Assembly: GCF_029893105.1 (NCBI RefSeq)
Contig: NZ_JARXWG010000005.1
Span: 108,640-172,639 of the forward strand
DNA from: Parabacteroides sp. PF5-9
GTDB lineage: Bacteria > Bacteroidota > Bacteroidia > Bacteroidales > Tannerellaceae
Direction: 5' to 3'
DNA: 64,000 nt
In this document: piece after piece, positions 7,611 through 17,732 of the stretch
How the letters are laid out: every line of letters begins with the position of its first letter
Numbering within the stretch: the first letter of the stretch is position 1
Translations under genes and position numbers: made by a program
The notes under the pieces: model-generated
What the model saw: the letters and a program-made list of their open reading frames with translations, nothing else
Databases searched by the model: none
What the model was told of the DNA's origin: nothing

Positions 7611-9683
7611 ATGATGGAGAATTTCTACAGATATTTTAAACGGGATATCAGTTGGTTATCATTCAACTACAGAGTCTTGCTTGAAGCAGAAGATGATACG
7701 CTTCCAATCTATGAACGGATTCGTTTTTTATCTATTTATTCTTCTAACCTCGAAGAATTCTATGAGATCCGTGTCGCCGAGCACCGGGGAGTGATCATGA
7801 AAAAGAACCTCTCCGAGGAAAGTGATCCGGAAGCTGAGAAGGTGCTTGCCGCTATCACCCAGGAAGTCAACCGACAGCAACGGGAATACTATCGCATCTT
7901 TTCGGAAAAGATCTTGCCCGATCTGAATAAACACAATATCTATCTGTATCAGGACAGTATACCGGAAGAGTTTCATAAAATATATATTCAAAACTTCTTT
8001 AATGAAGAAGTCTTTCCTTTTCTGGCACCCGTTATGATACAAGCCGGAGATATCCGAACGTTTATCCGTGACCGACGGCTATACCTTGTGGTGCGAATGG
8101 TGAAAAAGAAAAACATAGACAAAAATGATTCGCCTGAATATCATTATGCCTTAATGAAAATCCCTCATGCGAAAGTCCCTCGTTTCATAAACCTCCCCTC
8201 TCACAACGGACGGTTTTACATCATGTTTATTGATGATATTATCCGGGCCAACCTCTCTAGTATATTCCCGGGCTATCAGATAGATAGTTGTTATAGCATT
8301 AAAATATCAAGAGATGCCGATATCTATCTGGATGATGAGAAAGTACCGGATATCGCAGAAAGTATCCGTCAGAAAGTCAACAAACGCAAAGTAGGAGATC
8401 TGAGCCGTTTTATGTACGATCAGGCGATGCCCGACGACTTTCTTGCTTTCATCTGTAACGCTTTCGGCATCGAAAAAGATGATCTGGTGGTAGGAGGACG
8501 TTACCTGAATCTACAGGACTTAAGCAAATTACCCAATCCGTCGGGTCAATCTTTAGAACAACAAATCCCTGTTCCGATGCGCGTTCCTTTCCTGGACGAG
8601 ATGAAATCGGTGATGAAAGCGATCAGGAAAAGAGATATCTTATTACATTTTCCGTATCAGTCGTTCGATTATCTATTGCGATTTATTATGGAAGCGGCTT
8701 TCGACCCTAAGGTCAAAGCGATCAAAATTACGCAATATCGTGTAGCCGAGAATTCTGCCGTAATTAATGCGTTGATCAGCGCTGCACAAAATGGGAAAAA
8801 GGTAACTGTTTTCGTCGAACTCAAAGCCCGTTTTGATGAAGAGAACAACCTCTATACAGCCGAGCGAATGAAACAGGCTGGCATTCGGATCATCTACAGT
8901 ATCCCCGGATTAAAAGTGCATGCCAAAGTAGCCCTTATCCTGAGAAATGAAGAAGAAAACGGAAATAAAGGGAAAAACTATGCGTATTTGAGTACCGGAA
9001 ATTTCAATGAAAAAACAGCCAAGATTTACTCAGATATGGCTCTCTTAACCAAAAACCCGGATATCATTGCTGATATTCAAAAAGTGTTCACCACGCTGGA
9101 AGGTCATCCGACCGATGGACTATTCAAACATTTATTGGTCGCCCGTTTTAACATGGTATCCGAGCTCCAACGTATGATCCAGCAGGAAATCGAACATGTC
9201 CGGCAAGGACGAAAAGGACGGATTATACTGAAAATGAATGGGCTTCACGATCAAAAGATGATCAACGCACTTTATCACGCCAGTGAAAACGGTGTGGAAA
9301 TCGATCTGATTGTGCGTGGGATCTGTTGCCTGGTACCCAATCAACCTTATAGCCAAAATATCAAAGTTACCCGGATCGTCGACCTGTTTCTGGAGCACGC
9401 CCGTGTCTGGTATTTTTATAATGACGGGAAAAAGGATCTGTACCTCACATCAGCCGACTGGATGCGTCGTAACCTGAACAGGCGTATCGAGACAGCCTTT
9501 CCGATTCTCGACCAGACAATCAAAAAAAGGATTATCCATATCCTCGACCTTCAATTAAAAGACAATGTGAAAGCCTGTTTTATTGATGAAGAATTGCATA
9601 ACAACTTTAAACGAGATAACAATCCCGTCAAAACCCGTTCACAACTGGCTATTTACGACTATTTAAAATCAGAGGAAATATAA
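7611..9683 (+). CDS. ppk1: Polyphosphate kinase 1
   Basis: A 690-residue enzyme that makes inorganic polyphosphate from ATP reversibly. The N-terminal domain starts typically (FKRDISWLSFNYRVL). The head domain and two phospholipase-D-like C-terminal domains follow. The autophosphorylated His is in GLKVHAKVALI at about residue 441. The second catalytic domain contains RGICCLVPNQ and the SADWMRRNL segment. The length is normal for the family. There are two in-frame ATGs at 7611 and 7614. The 3' end overlaps the oppositely oriented methyltransferase gene by 15 bp, so the two transcripts share an antisense tail. Confidence 0.96.
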   Translation: MMENFYRYFKRDISWLSFNYRVLLEAEDDTLPIYERIRFLSIYSSNLEEFYEIRVAEHRGVIMKKNLSEESDPEAEKVLAAITQEVNRQQREYYRIFSEKILPDLNKHNIYLYQDSIPEEFHKIYIQNFFNEEVFPFLAPVMIQAGDIRTFIRDRRLYLVVRMVKKKNIDKNDSPEYHYALMKIPHAKVPRFINLPSHNGRFYIMFIDDIIRANLSSIFPGYQIDSCYSIKISRDADIYLDDEKVPDIAESIRQKVNKRKVGDLSRFMYDQAMPDDFLAFICNAFGIEKDDLVVGGRYLNLQDLSKLPNPSGQSLEQQIPVPMRVPFLDEMKSVMKAIRKRDILLHFPYQSFDYLLRFIMEAAFDPKVKAIKITQYRVAENSAVINALISAAQNGKKVTVFVELKARFDEENNLYTAERMKQAGIRIIYSIPGLKVHAKVALILRNEEENGNKGKNYAYLSTGNFNEKTAKIYSDMALLTKNPDIIADIQKVFTTLEGHPTDGLFKHLLVARFNMVSELQRMIQQEIEHVRQGRKGRIILKMNGLHDQKMINALYHASENGVEIDLIVRGICCLVPNQPYSQNIKVTRIVDLFLEHARVWYFYNDGKKDLYLTSADWMRRNLNRRIETAFPILDQTIKKRIIHILDLQLKDNVKACFIDEELHNNFKRDNNPVKTRSQLAIYDYLKSEEI

Positions 9684-11048
9684 CGACGGGATCTTTTCCG
9701 GCAAATGTCCCGAACGTATCCGCCATTCCTGCGGATAAAGGTTGTTACTCCTGTTAACCAGATGTTTGACAAAACCTAAAGGTTGTTGCTCGTAAGTCAA
9801 TAAAACATATCCTTTTCCGATCTCTTCGGGCAAAACAACCGATTCTTTTCTCAAAAAACGGATAGCCTGTTCCCATTCAAGCTCCTGAGAAGGGAAAGAG
9901 GATCGGTCAAAAGCCGTACTTAACGCCAATCCATGTATTGGCACACAATCTTTCCCTTTCACCTCCCCCAGCGGTACACCCGCCGACACGATCTTTAAAC
10001 GATCGGCCAATTGACTATAAATCTCCATAAAACCCGAAGGGATAGCGACTAACGCCTCTTTCCGGTTTTCGATCTGAAACCTGTCTGCATTCAATAGCCA
10101 ATCCGTTATCCCGGAAGGGATAATCGTTTTATTCTTTGTCTTCCTGTTTTTATTTTTCCGAACGGAAACCGGTCCGTCAGTTTTTTGCAAAACCGCCAGA
10201 AAGAAACCTTCTCCTCTGACTTTATGCGGAAAAAAGCGATAAACCGGATTGGCGTATTTGAGAGGTCCTGCCACCGCCCAATCCGAAGGAAAAGATACCG
10301 GAAGCACCTCTGCCCCCAACTCCTCCCGGATATACCGGATATTCTCTTCATTCTCTTCAACATTAAACGTACAGGTACTATAAACCAACAACCCGCCGGG
10401 TTTTAACGCTTCCCAGATATCATGGATAATCCTGCGCTGACGGGCAGCACATAAATCGACATTGTTTACACTCCACTCTTTGATGCTCTCGGGGTCTTTA
10501 CGGAACATCCCTTCACCCGAGCAAGGAAGATCTGCTACAATCAGATCGAATAGATGACTCATTTCGCCGATCTCTGCCGGATCGTTATTCAGTACAATCG
10601 TATCGGGAGATCCCCATTTAGATATGTTTTCAGCAAGAATATAACTTCGGCTACGAATCACTTCATTACTGACCAACAGGCTGTTTTCGGGTAAAAGTGC
10701 TGCCAGATGAGTCGATTTACCACCCGGGGCAGCACATAAGTCGAGACAAACAACAGGTTCGGTGATATAGGCGCGTATCACCTGTTCAAGAAACATAGAA
10801 GAAGCCTCCTGTACATAATATCCTCCGGCATGAAACAACGGATCAAAAGTAAAAGCCAAACGTTCCGGTAGATAAAAACCTGTTTCACTCCACACCACTT
10901 TTTCCGATAAAGAGAACTCTTCAGATAGCTTATCTCTGTTCAAACGAATACTGACAGGAGAGTCTTCGTGTAAAGCATTTTCCAACGAATCATAATCGGC
11001 ACCCAACAGCGCCTTGGTACGACGAATAAAATCAGGAGGAAGAATCAT
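9669..11048 (-). CDS. 16S rRNA m5C methyltransferase, RsmF/NOL1-Nop2 type
   Basis: A SAM-dependent RNA cytosine-5 methyltransferase of about 459 residues. Key motifs are the SAM-binding loop CAAPGGKSTHLA, motif IV DLPCSGEGMFRKDP with the first catalytic Cys, and motif VI STCTFNVEENEENI with the nucleophilic Cys. The C-terminal region has the RsmF-like PUA-type extension (GYVLLTYEQQPLGFVK). I place the start at 11048 (MILPPDFIRRTKALL), the usual N-terminus of this family. A leftward -7 element TATTTTTG at 11067-11074 overlaps the alternative upstream start at 11069. By family the likely target is C1407 of 16S rRNA in the cytoplasm. Confidence 0.9.
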   Translation of the reverse strand: MILPPDFIRRTKALLGADYDSLENALHEDSPVSIRLNRDKLSEEFSLSEKVVWSETGFYLPERLAFTFDPLFHAGGYYVQEASSMFLEQVIRAYITEPVVCLDLCAAPGGKSTHLAALLPENSLLVSNEVIRSRSYILAENISKWGSPDTIVLNNDPAEIGEMSHLFDLIVADLPCSGEGMFRKDPESIKEWSVNNVDLCAARQRRIIHDIWEALKPGGLLVYSTCTFNVEENEENIRYIREELGAEVLPVSFPSDWAVAGPLKYANPVYRFFPHKVRGEGFFLAVLQKTDGPVSVRKNKNRKTKNKTIIPSGITDWLLNADRFQIENRKEALVAIPSGFMEIYSQLADRLKIVSAGVPLGEVKGKDCVPIHGLALSTAFDRSSFPSQELEWEQAIRFLRKESVVLPEEIGKGYVLLTYEQQPLGFVKHLVNRSNNLYPQEWRIRSGHLPEKIPSLYFL

Positions 11049-11066
11049 CTTTTCTGTTGTTTCAGG

Positions 11067-11083
11067 CAAAAATACTACATTTG
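11067..11083. promoter_or_regulatory. Abutting divergent promoters for two methyltransferase genes
   Basis: TATTTTTG on the minus strand (11067-11074) and TACATTTG on the plus strand (11076-11083) are separated by a single base. They fix the starts of both genes: 11048 leftwards and 11099 rightwards. Confidence 0.6.
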
Positions 11084-11098
11084 CAGAAAAGTAACGGT

Positions 11099-11803
11099 AT
11101 GCAAGCTTCTCTTTTCCTTATCCCTGTCACTTTAGGGGATACCCCCCACCACAAAGTGCTTCCCGAATATAACAGGGAAATTATTCTGCAAATCAAACAT
11201 TTTATTGTGGAGAATGTGCGCACAGCCCGGCGCTTCTTGAAAAAGACAGACCCATCTATTGTCATTGACGAACTGACTTTTTACGAATTAAATAAACACA
11301 CTTCACCCGAACAGGTATCGGGTTATCTGAGCCCTCTGAGCAGAGGAGAGCATGTAGGTGTCATCTCAGAGGCCGGATGTCCGGCCATCGCGGATCCCGG
11401 CGCAGATGTCGTCGCGATTGCACAGAAGAAAAAATACCCTGTCGTGCCCCTTGTCGGCCCCTCCTCGCTCCTCCTTGCTTTAATGGCATCCGGTTTCAAC
11501 GGACAAAGTTTTGCCTTTCATGGGTATTTGCCGATCGACCCCACCGAACGGGTGCAGATGATCAAAAAACTGGAAGGGCGCATCTATTCGGAGAATCAGA
11601 CACAGCTTTTCATTGAAACGCCTTATCGCAACAACAAACTGATAGAAGAGTTGATTCGAACCTGCCGGCCGTCGACCAAATTATGTATCGCTTCCGATAT
11701 CACTTGTGAAGAGGAGTACATCCAGACACGTCCGGTAAAAGATTGGACAAACAAAATCCCCGATCTGAATAAGAAACCGACCATTTTCCTCGTTTATAAA
11801 TAA
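11099..11803 (+). CDS. SAM-dependent methyltransferase, RsmI-like (tetrapyrrole methylase fold)
   Basis: A 234-residue protein of the tetrapyrrole methylase/RsmI family, whose bacterial members 2'-O-methylate 16S rRNA C1402. Motifs include SLFLIPVTLGD at the N-terminus, HVGVISEAGCPAIADPGADVV (the family's central glycine-rich loop) and VVPLVGPSSLLLALMASGF. The Bacteroidetes form is shorter than E. coli RsmI and carries the variant TLGD in place of TPIGN, so the exact target is less certain. The ATG at 11099 is preferred to an in-frame TTG at 11057 because the -7 element at 11076-11083 lies between them. It is followed after 15 bp by the acyltransferase gene. Confidence 0.85.
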   Translation: MQASLFLIPVTLGDTPHHKVLPEYNREIILQIKHFIVENVRTARRFLKKTDPSIVIDELTFYELNKHTSPEQVSGYLSPLSRGEHVGVISEAGCPAIADPGADVVAIAQKKKYPVVPLVGPSSLLLALMASGFNGQSFAFHGYLPIDPTERVQMIKKLEGRIYSENQTQLFIETPYRNNKLIEELIRTCRPSTKLCIASDITCEEEYIQTRPVKDWTNKIPDLNKKPTIFLVYK

Positions 11804-11818
11804 AAGACAATATAAACT

Positions 11819-12388
11819 ATGTATCAGGCACACGAAACAGCAGTGATCGATCCGGGATGTAAAATAGGAGATGGAACACGCATCTGGCACTTCACGCATA
11901 TTATGACCGGTGCGGTAGTCGGCAATAACTGCAATATCGGTCAGAATGTTGTTGTCTCTCCCGAAGTGATTCTGGGGAATAATGTCAAAATACAAAATAA
12001 TGTATCGGTATATACCGGTGTGATCTGTGAAGATGACGTATTTCTGGGACCCAGTTGCGTCTTTACCAATATACTGAACCCGCGCAGTGCAATCAGCCGG
12101 AAAGGAGAATATCTTCGGACCCATGTACGAAAAGGAGCATCGATCGGAGCAAATGCAACTATCCTCTGCGGACATACGATCGGAGAATATGCTTTAATCG
12201 GAGCAGGATCGGTCGTCACCAAAGAGGTTCTGCCTTATGCGCTGGTTATCGGAAACCCGGCAAAACAGGTCGGCTGGGTCAGCGAAGCCGGCTACCGGTT
12301 AATATTCAATGAAGAGAACCTGGCCATCTGCCCCGAAACAGGCGAGCAATACCAACTAAAAGACAATACGATCATTAAATTAACGTGA
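11819..12388 (+). CDS. Left-handed beta-helix N-acyltransferase (WbpD/WlbB-like)
   Basis: A 189-residue hexapeptide-repeat acyltransferase. The beta-helix repeats are plain from residue 8 to about 150 ([62 protein letters not shown]), and the protein ends with the usual [12 protein letters not shown]. It is closest in character to acetyl-CoA-dependent N-acetyltransferases acting on UDP-3-amino-2,3-dideoxy sugars for polysaccharide synthesis. It sits in an apparent two-gene operon with the RsmI-like gene and not in a glycan cluster, so the acceptor sugar is inferred from family only. Confidence 0.85.
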   Translation: MYQAHETAVIDPGCKIGDGTRIWHFTHIMTGAVVGNNCNIGQNVVVSPEVILGNNVKIQNNVSVYTGVICEDDVFLGPSCVFTNILNPRSAISRKGEYLRTHVRKGASIGANATILCGHTIGEYALIGAGSVVTKEVLPYALVIGNPAKQVGWVSEAGYRLIFNEENLAICPETGEQYQLKDNTIIKLT

Positions 12389-12424
12389 ACTATACAACGT
12401 ATAATCCTATGATTTAGATATTAA

Positions 12425-13264
12425 TCATTTAGCCATCTTCATCAATTCATCAATCACCGCCTGATCATATCCCATCTCCTGTGCCTTCTCAAAATCGTTT
12501 ATAGCTGAAGCCTTTTCATATTGCGCCAGTTTGATTTTGCCTCGAAGCACGTATAGCGACGCTGATGGTTCACTCTCTGCAAAGGCTTTATTCACATCCG
12601 CCATCGCACGAGCATTCTTCCCCATCATAAAATAAAGATCCGCCCGCCCTTCGTACAACAACCAGTCGCGAGGCTGCTCACTAATCAGATAGTTGTAAAT
12701 CCGTTCACTATCCTCATAGTTCCCACGCATCTTTTCCAGGATCGCATGTCCCAACCGTCCACGTATCGACCGTTCGTTAGCTTGCAACAGTTGATCAAAA
12801 TCCGCCTCCGCAGCCAGAAAATCCTTCTTTTGTAAATATACCAATCCCCGATAATACAACGCTTCCTGATGATCAGGTTCGTACAGTAATAATAAGGTAT
12901 AATCGGCCAACGCCTTATCCGTCTCACCCATCTCGACATACAACGAGGCTCGGTTCTCCAGTATGGTCGCGTTCTGAGGCTGCCGGCTCAGTGCTGCGGT
13001 ATAGGATATAAGCGCCTCTGCCCTTTTCCCCTGTCGGCGCTGAATCGTTCCCAGATTTGTCAATAACGCATAATTAGTCGGATTACCCGGTTCATTACGC
13101 ATCGCTGCCTTCAGGCTCTCTTCAGCCGAGAACCAGTCTTCCTGCTCTACAAAGGTATAACTACGTTCTACCAGTTCCTCATACGTCTGTGCAAAACCGA
13201 CCTGATGACCGCCCCCTAAAAAAACAACGATACAAAAACAATAGATCCAACGACTTCTTCTCAT
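12425..13264 (-). CDS. Exported tetratricopeptide-repeat protein
   Basis: About 279 residues. A signal peptide (RRSRWIYCFCIVVFLGGGHQVGFAQ) is followed by consecutive TPR units from about residue 30 to the end. Repeated features are YALLTNLGTIQRRQGKRAEA, ILENRASLYVEMGETDKALADY and ALYYRGLVYLQKKDFLAAEADF. TPRs are protein-protein scaffolds, and the partner is unknown. I use the ATG at 13264, because a leftward -7 element TAGTTTTG at 13286-13293 overlaps the longer start at 13288. The gene is convergent with the acyltransferase. Confidence 0.85.
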   Translation of the reverse strand: MRRSRWIYCFCIVVFLGGGHQVGFAQTYEELVERSYTFVEQEDWFSAEESLKAAMRNEPGNPTNYALLTNLGTIQRRQGKRAEALISYTAALSRQPQNATILENRASLYVEMGETDKALADYTLLLLYEPDHQEALYYRGLVYLQKKDFLAAEADFDQLLQANERSIRGRLGHAILEKMRGNYEDSERIYNYLISEQPRDWLLYEGRADLYFMMGKNARAMADVNKAFAESEPSASLYVLRGKIKLAQYEKASAINDFEKAQEMGYDQAVIDELMKMAK

Positions 13265-13488
13265 ATACTCTACGATAGTGTGGAGCAAAACTACATAATA
13301 TTTTCACGCTTCTTCTTTGAGATAAAAGAACTTTATAGGTTGATACATTTAATTAACGCAAATTTGAGAAAAAGTGAGAAAAACAGACGACTGTCATACT
13401 GCGAAAAACAGTTTTTGAAAAGTTCAAAAAAAAGAACAAAGCATTTGCAGGTTTAAAATAATTTGTACCTTTGCAACCGTATTAAAAA

Positions 13489-13561
13489 CGGGATGTAGCA
13501 CAGTTGGTAGCGCGCCACGTTCGGGACGTGGAGGTCGGACGTTCGAGTCGTCTCATCCCGA
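13489..13561 (+). tRNA. tRNA-Pro (anticodon CGG)
   Basis: A 73-nt cloverleaf with acceptor CGGGATG/CATCCCG, D arm GCAC/GCGC (one A-C mismatch), anticodon stem CCACG/CGTGG with loop TTCGGGA (anticodon CGG, codon CCG), and T arm GGACG-TTCGAGT-CGTCT. CCA is not encoded. The -7 element TACCTTTG at 13466-13473, with TTTG at 13444-13447, sits just upstream. Confidence 0.97.
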
Positions 13562-13564
13562 CAG

Positions 13565-13600
13565 AAAGGATAAATAGATATGGTATTTATCCTTTTTTTA
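13565..13600 (+). terminator. Rho-independent terminator of tRNA-Pro(CGG)
   Basis: An 11-bp stem, AAAGGATAAAT (13565-13575) with ATTTATCCTTT (13585-13595), runs directly into a T tract. Confidence 0.85.
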
Positions 13601-13711
13601 TGCCTTCAATTGTCGGAGTATTCTAATAATTCCGGAACCGATCTGTTTACCTCAATCGACCGTATCACCTCCCACTTTTATATGTATCCCTTCCTTTTTT
13701 TTGCCATACAA

Positions 13712-13811
13712 TTAATCGTCTACCAACTGTTAGACGATTCGGCCACAGTTGGTAGACGATAGTGAACCAATTGGTAGACGATAGTGACCCAACTGGTAGA
13801 CGATTACCTCG
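13712..13811. repeat. Interspersed 22-bp-period element, family B, copy 1
   Basis: Four 22-bp units start at 13724, 13746, 13768 and 13790, with the shared core CAAnTGGTAGACGATAGTGAcC. The element is closed by an inverted repeat: TTAATCGTCTA at 13712-13722 and TAGACGATTA at 13797-13806. An inverted relative is at 42171-42266. It lies between the tRNA terminator and the SusC promoter. The rest of the 13601-14333 gap holds only AT-rich sequence and the promoter at 14085. Confidence 0.85.
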
Positions 13812-14084
13812 TCAAGACAAAAAAAACAACAGATCCGAATCATTTAAAGAGGGGTTCTGCATCCTATACATATATTAATGTATAGCCTTACACCTAAGTT
13901 TTTTCTGATAAAATAAATGTATCCTGACTTGTCCGACTTTGTCTGAAAAAAGAAAATCACTTTCCTCCGGATGGGATTTTTTATATAAGCAGATGGGAAT
14001 CACAGCGGTATCGCACTTATTTGTTTTTTAGTGTTTCGAAGCCCCTCTTTTTTTTTAATTTTATAACAAAAAATATGTATTTTT

Positions 14085-14116
14085 TTTGTTGGTTTGAAAA
14101 AAAAACAGGATATTTG
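14085..14116 (+). promoter_or_regulatory. Putative promoter of the SusC/SusD operon
   Basis: TTTG at 14085-14088, a 20-bp gap and GATATTTG at 14109-14116 (one mismatch to TAnnTTTG). This would leave a leader of roughly 210 nt before the SusC ATG at 14334, long enough for post-transcriptional control. I see no other full -7 match in 13862-14333. Confidence 0.35.
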
Positions 14117-14333
14117 GCACAAGAATGAATGGAAAATACCACATAATAGCCTGTTTTTTATGGGAGGATTTGACTTCTGCATAAGTCTGAGTTAATAGAA
14201 ATACCGTTTCTTATTGGCTCTTTTTTATTTTACTTGAGCAGAAACAAGTCTTTTTTGTGTTGGTTCCATCTGTGAAATAAGTATGAAATATGTGTTTTAT
14301 AAATCTAATATTAACCTTAAAATCTAAGAACGC

Positions 14334-17300
14334 ATGAGTAACGCGAATTTTTGGAAAAAAGTGTTTTTGGGAGCTACTTTGTTGCTGTTCTGCTCGGGAA
14401 CGATCCTGGCAGTCGACAAAGGTCATGCTACTGTAAACGTAGTTGACGGCACTCAACAGGGCCGTACAGTTACTGTTGTAGTATCAGATGCGATGGGTCC
14501 TATTATCGGAGCCAACGTTATGGTCAAAGGTACCACCATCGGTAATATTACCGATATGGACGGACGCGCTGTCATTGAAGGTGTGCCGGCCAACGCCACA
14601 CTGGTAGTATCTTACATCGGTTATGTTGCCCGCGAGGTAGCAGCCGGAAATCAATCAAACATCAATGTCACTTTATCAGAGGACACACAAGCCCTGGATG
14701 AAGTAGTTGTTGTGGGTTACGGTACACAAGCTAAGAAGGACATTACAGGTTCTGTAGCGGTGGTAAATACTGAAGACTTGCAGGAGATACCTGTGGCTAC
14801 AGTTGCTGAAGCTTTACAAGGTAGAGCATCAGGGGTGTACATTCAAACATCAGGAGCTCCAGGAGCATCCACTTCTATTCGTATTCGTGGGGTTGGGTCA
14901 GTAAATGATGCAGCACCTCTAGTCGTTGTAGACGGTGTATCTGGTGCGCCTATGGAATCTGTGAATCCGAATGACATCGAATCATTACAGATTTTGAAAG
15001 ATGCTTCTGCAACAGCTATTTATGGAGCAAAAGGTGCGAATGGTGTAATCATCATCACCACCAAACAAGGTGATAAAGGTGGTCGCGTTCGCGTATCGTA
15101 TGACGGATATGTGGGTACGTCTAAAATGGCGAACAGCGGATATGACGTATTGAATGGTTGGGAAGCGATGGAATTCGAAGCGTTAGGTATGGTGAACTTA
15201 CGTGACGTAAGAGGTAAAACTCCTGCTGCTCACGCACAGTTCGGTGCATTAAATGACCAAGATCAACTTACAATGCCTTATGCTATTAAACCGGCTGGTT
15301 ATTCAAAAGATCAGATTATTTCTCAATACGGTAGCGTAGATGCATGGGTTGCAGGTTACAAACCAAATGGAGGAAGTTCTTTTGCCCGTTCTGCTTATTA
15401 CCAGATGTTGGAAGACGGTTATTCTGAAGCGGATGCCCGTAAAGGTACTGACTGGTACGACTTGGTGACTCAAAGTGGATTTATTCAGGATCACCAGCTT
15501 TCTGTATTAGGTGGACATGATAAAGGCTCTTACTCTATGTCAGTTGGTTATTCAAGCCGTGAAGGTACATTGAAATCTTCTTTCTTTGACCGTTATTCAC
15601 TGCGTGCAAACAGTACATTCAGTCCGAATAAATACATCACTATTGGTCAGAATACAAACCTTTCTGTTATGGAAATGGGTGGTGACCGTGGTAACGGTGG
15701 TGAAGGTTCTGTTTATGCAAAGACTTATACTATGCAGTCTTGGGTACCTGTATATAACGTAGGCGGTGATCTTGCCGGATCTCAGGCTACTAATGGTGGT
15801 CGTGACGTATCTTCTGTATATATCGCTTCAGAACAAGCTGGAAGCTTTAATAGAAACTTCAGAGGTCAATCTTCTGTATTTGCTGAAGTAAAACCAATTG
15901 ATGGTTTAACAGTTAAAACTCAGTTTGCTGCTACACTTCGTGGTGAAAACTATGGTAACTTCTATCCGGTGACTATTATGCACAATAAAGAAGGCCGTGG
16001 AACAAACGAATATACCGAAAGAATGCGTTGGTGGTTTGGCTACCAGTGGACCAACACAATAGCTTATACAAAAAAGATCAATGAAGATCAGACAATAAGC
16101 GTTGTTGCCGGTACGGAAGCATTGAAAGAAAACTTAGGTCGTTGGATTGAAGGTAATCGTAAAAACTTTGACTTTGAAGATGACCCAAATATGTGGATTT
16201 TAAGTAATGGTGGAACAGCGAATATGTCTGCTACAGGTGAAATGAACTCATACACCACTATGTTCGGATATTTCGGACGTGCTGACTATTCATATCAAGG
16301 TAAATACTTGGTTTCTGCTTCTATTCGTCGTGATGCTTCATCTCGTTTCTCTGAAAAGAACCGTTGGGGTACATTCCCTTCTGTCTCTTTAGGATGGCGT
16401 ATGTCTGACGAAGCGTTTATGGAATCTACCCGTTCTTGGTTAGATGATTTCAAATTGCGTGCAGGTTACGGAACAACTGGTAACTCTAGTATTGGTGCTT
16501 ATAACTATGCGTTCCAGTATGGTACAGGTAATAACTATTGGTATTCTATTAATGGTTCTGATGCAGGTGTTTATACCGGATACCATGTAACCAACTTAGG
16601 TGACGTGAATGCAAAATGGGAAACTGTTAAAACATTAAACCTTGGTTTTGATGCAACAGCATTAAATAACAAGTTGACATTAAGTTTGGAATGGTACAAC
16701 CGTGAAACCAGCGATATGTTGGTGGATGCAAACTGGTCGGCATTGGCAGGTAGCCCAACTAGACCTAGAGTAAATATCGGTAATATGCGTAACCGCGGTA
16801 TCGACTTCAGCGTAGGTTATCGTGACAAAATCGGTGATTTGCGTTATAACATCAATGCAAACCTTTCTACTTACAGAAATAAAATCACTAAATTAGGTGG
16901 TAGCGACTTGTTCGAAGGAACCCGTATCAGTAATATTTCGATTATGCGTGAAGGTCTTCCAATGGCTCAGTTCTTTGGATATAAAGTAGTTGGTATTTAT
17001 AAGAGCGAAGAAGATGTATTGAACTACAAAAACTCAAAAGGTCAAACAATCCTTCCTTACGGAGCTTCAAGTTTGGAATCTTTAGATCCGAGTCAATATA
17101 TCGGTCGTTACAAAATGGCTGATATCGATGATGACGGAATGGTAGGTTCTGATGACCGTACAGTGATTGGTAACCCGCATCCTGACTTCACTGGTGGTGT
17201 GAATATCTCTCTTCAGTATAAAAACTTCGACTTGAGCACATACCTGTATTTCTCTGTAGGTAACGACTTGTATAAGATGTTTGAATACTATACCCATTAC

Positions 17301-17696
17301 GGTGCATTGCAGAGTAACTACTCCAAAGACCGTCGTGATAACTCATGGCATCCTGTAACTAACCCGAACGGTAAATACCCATTGTGGGCAGGAACAAGCC
17401 AGGAAGGTGCAGAAGCTGGTAACGAATCACACTCAATGTATATTGAAGACGGTTCATACCTGCGTATGCAAACACTTTCTTTAGGTTATACTTTGCCAAG
17501 AAGTATTACTGGTAAATTGGGATTGGAAAGACTACGCGTTTACGGACAGGTAGCTAACGTATTTACATTGACAGGTTACTCTGGTCTGGATCCTGAAGTT
17601 CGTCAGAACAGAACAGATGACAGACAAATGGGATTTGACTATGGTTCTTATGGAATGCCACGTCAATTTATCTTTGGTGTTAATGTTTCATTCTGA
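14334..17696 (+). CDS. SusC/RagA-family TonB-dependent outer-membrane transporter
   Basis: A 1120-residue outer-membrane protein. It has a signal peptide (about residues 1-27), a carboxypeptidase-D regulatory-like domain (VVVSDAMGPIIGANVMVKGT to about 115), a TonB box (DEVVVVGYG at about 121), then a plug domain (VAEALQGRASGVYIQ, SIRIRGVGSVN, LVVVDGV, DASATAIYGAKGANGVIIITTK) and a long beta-barrel ending in the aromatic VNVSF. With its SusD partner it imports a large glycan, peptide or other ligand using TonB energy. Codons are strongly biased to CGT, GGT, GAA and AAC compared with neighbouring genes, which suggests high expression. No glycosidase, sulfatase, anti-sigma or hybrid two-component gene is adjacent, so the ligand cannot be inferred. 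Confidence 0.95.
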   Translation: MSNANFWKKVFLGATLLLFCSGTILAVDKGHATVNVVDGTQQGRTVTVVVSDAMGPIIGANVMVKGTTIGNITDMDGRAVIEGVPANATLVVSYIGYVAREVAAGNQSNINVTLSEDTQALDEVVVVGYGTQAKKDITGSVAVVNTEDLQEIPVATVAEALQGRASGVYIQTSGAPGASTSIRIRGVGSVNDAAPLVVVDGVSGAPMESVNPNDIESLQILKDASATAIYGAKGANGVIIITTKQGDKGGRVRVSYDGYVGTSKMANSGYDVLNGWEAMEFEALGMVNLRDVRGKTPAAHAQFGALNDQDQLTMPYAIKPAGYSKDQIISQYGSVDAWVAGYKPNGGSSFARSAYYQMLEDGYSEADARKGTDWYDLVTQSGFIQDHQLSVLGGHDKGSYSMSVGYSSREGTLKSSFFDRYSLRANSTFSPNKYITIGQNTNLSVMEMGGDRGNGGEGSVYAKTYTMQSWVPVYNVGGDLAGSQATNGGRDVSSVYIASEQAGSFNRNFRGQSSVFAEVKPIDGLTVKTQFAATLRGENYGNFYPVTIMHNKEGRGTNEYTERMRWWFGYQWTNTIAYTKKINEDQTISVVAGTEALKENLGRWIEGNRKNFDFEDDPNMWILSNGGTANMSATGEMNSYTTMFGYFGRADYSYQGKYLVSASIRRDASSRFSEKNRWGTFPSVSLGWRMSDEAFMESTRSWLDDFKLRAGYGTTGNSSIGAYNYAFQYGTGNNYWYSINGSDAGVYTGYHVTNLGDVNAKWETVKTLNLGFDATALNNKLTLSLEWYNRETSDMLVDANWSALAGSPTRPRVNIGNMRNRGIDFSVGYRDKIGDLRYNINANLSTYRNKITKLGGSDLFEGTRISNISIMREGLPMAQFFGYKVVGIYKSEEDVLNYKNSKGQTILPYGASSLESLDPSQYIGRYKMADIDDDGMVGSDDRTVIGNPHPDFTGGVNISLQYKNFDLSTYLYFSVGNDLYKMFEYYTHYGALQSNYSKDRRDNSWHPVTNPNGKYPLWAGTSQEGAEAGNESHSMYIEDGSYLRMQTLSLGYTLPRSITGKLGLERLRVYGQVANVFTLTGYSGLDPEVRQNRTDDRQMGFDYGSYGMPRQFIFGVNVSF

Positions 17697-17732
17697 TAAA
17701 CATTTATATACAATTAAAAAAAATTCAGAATT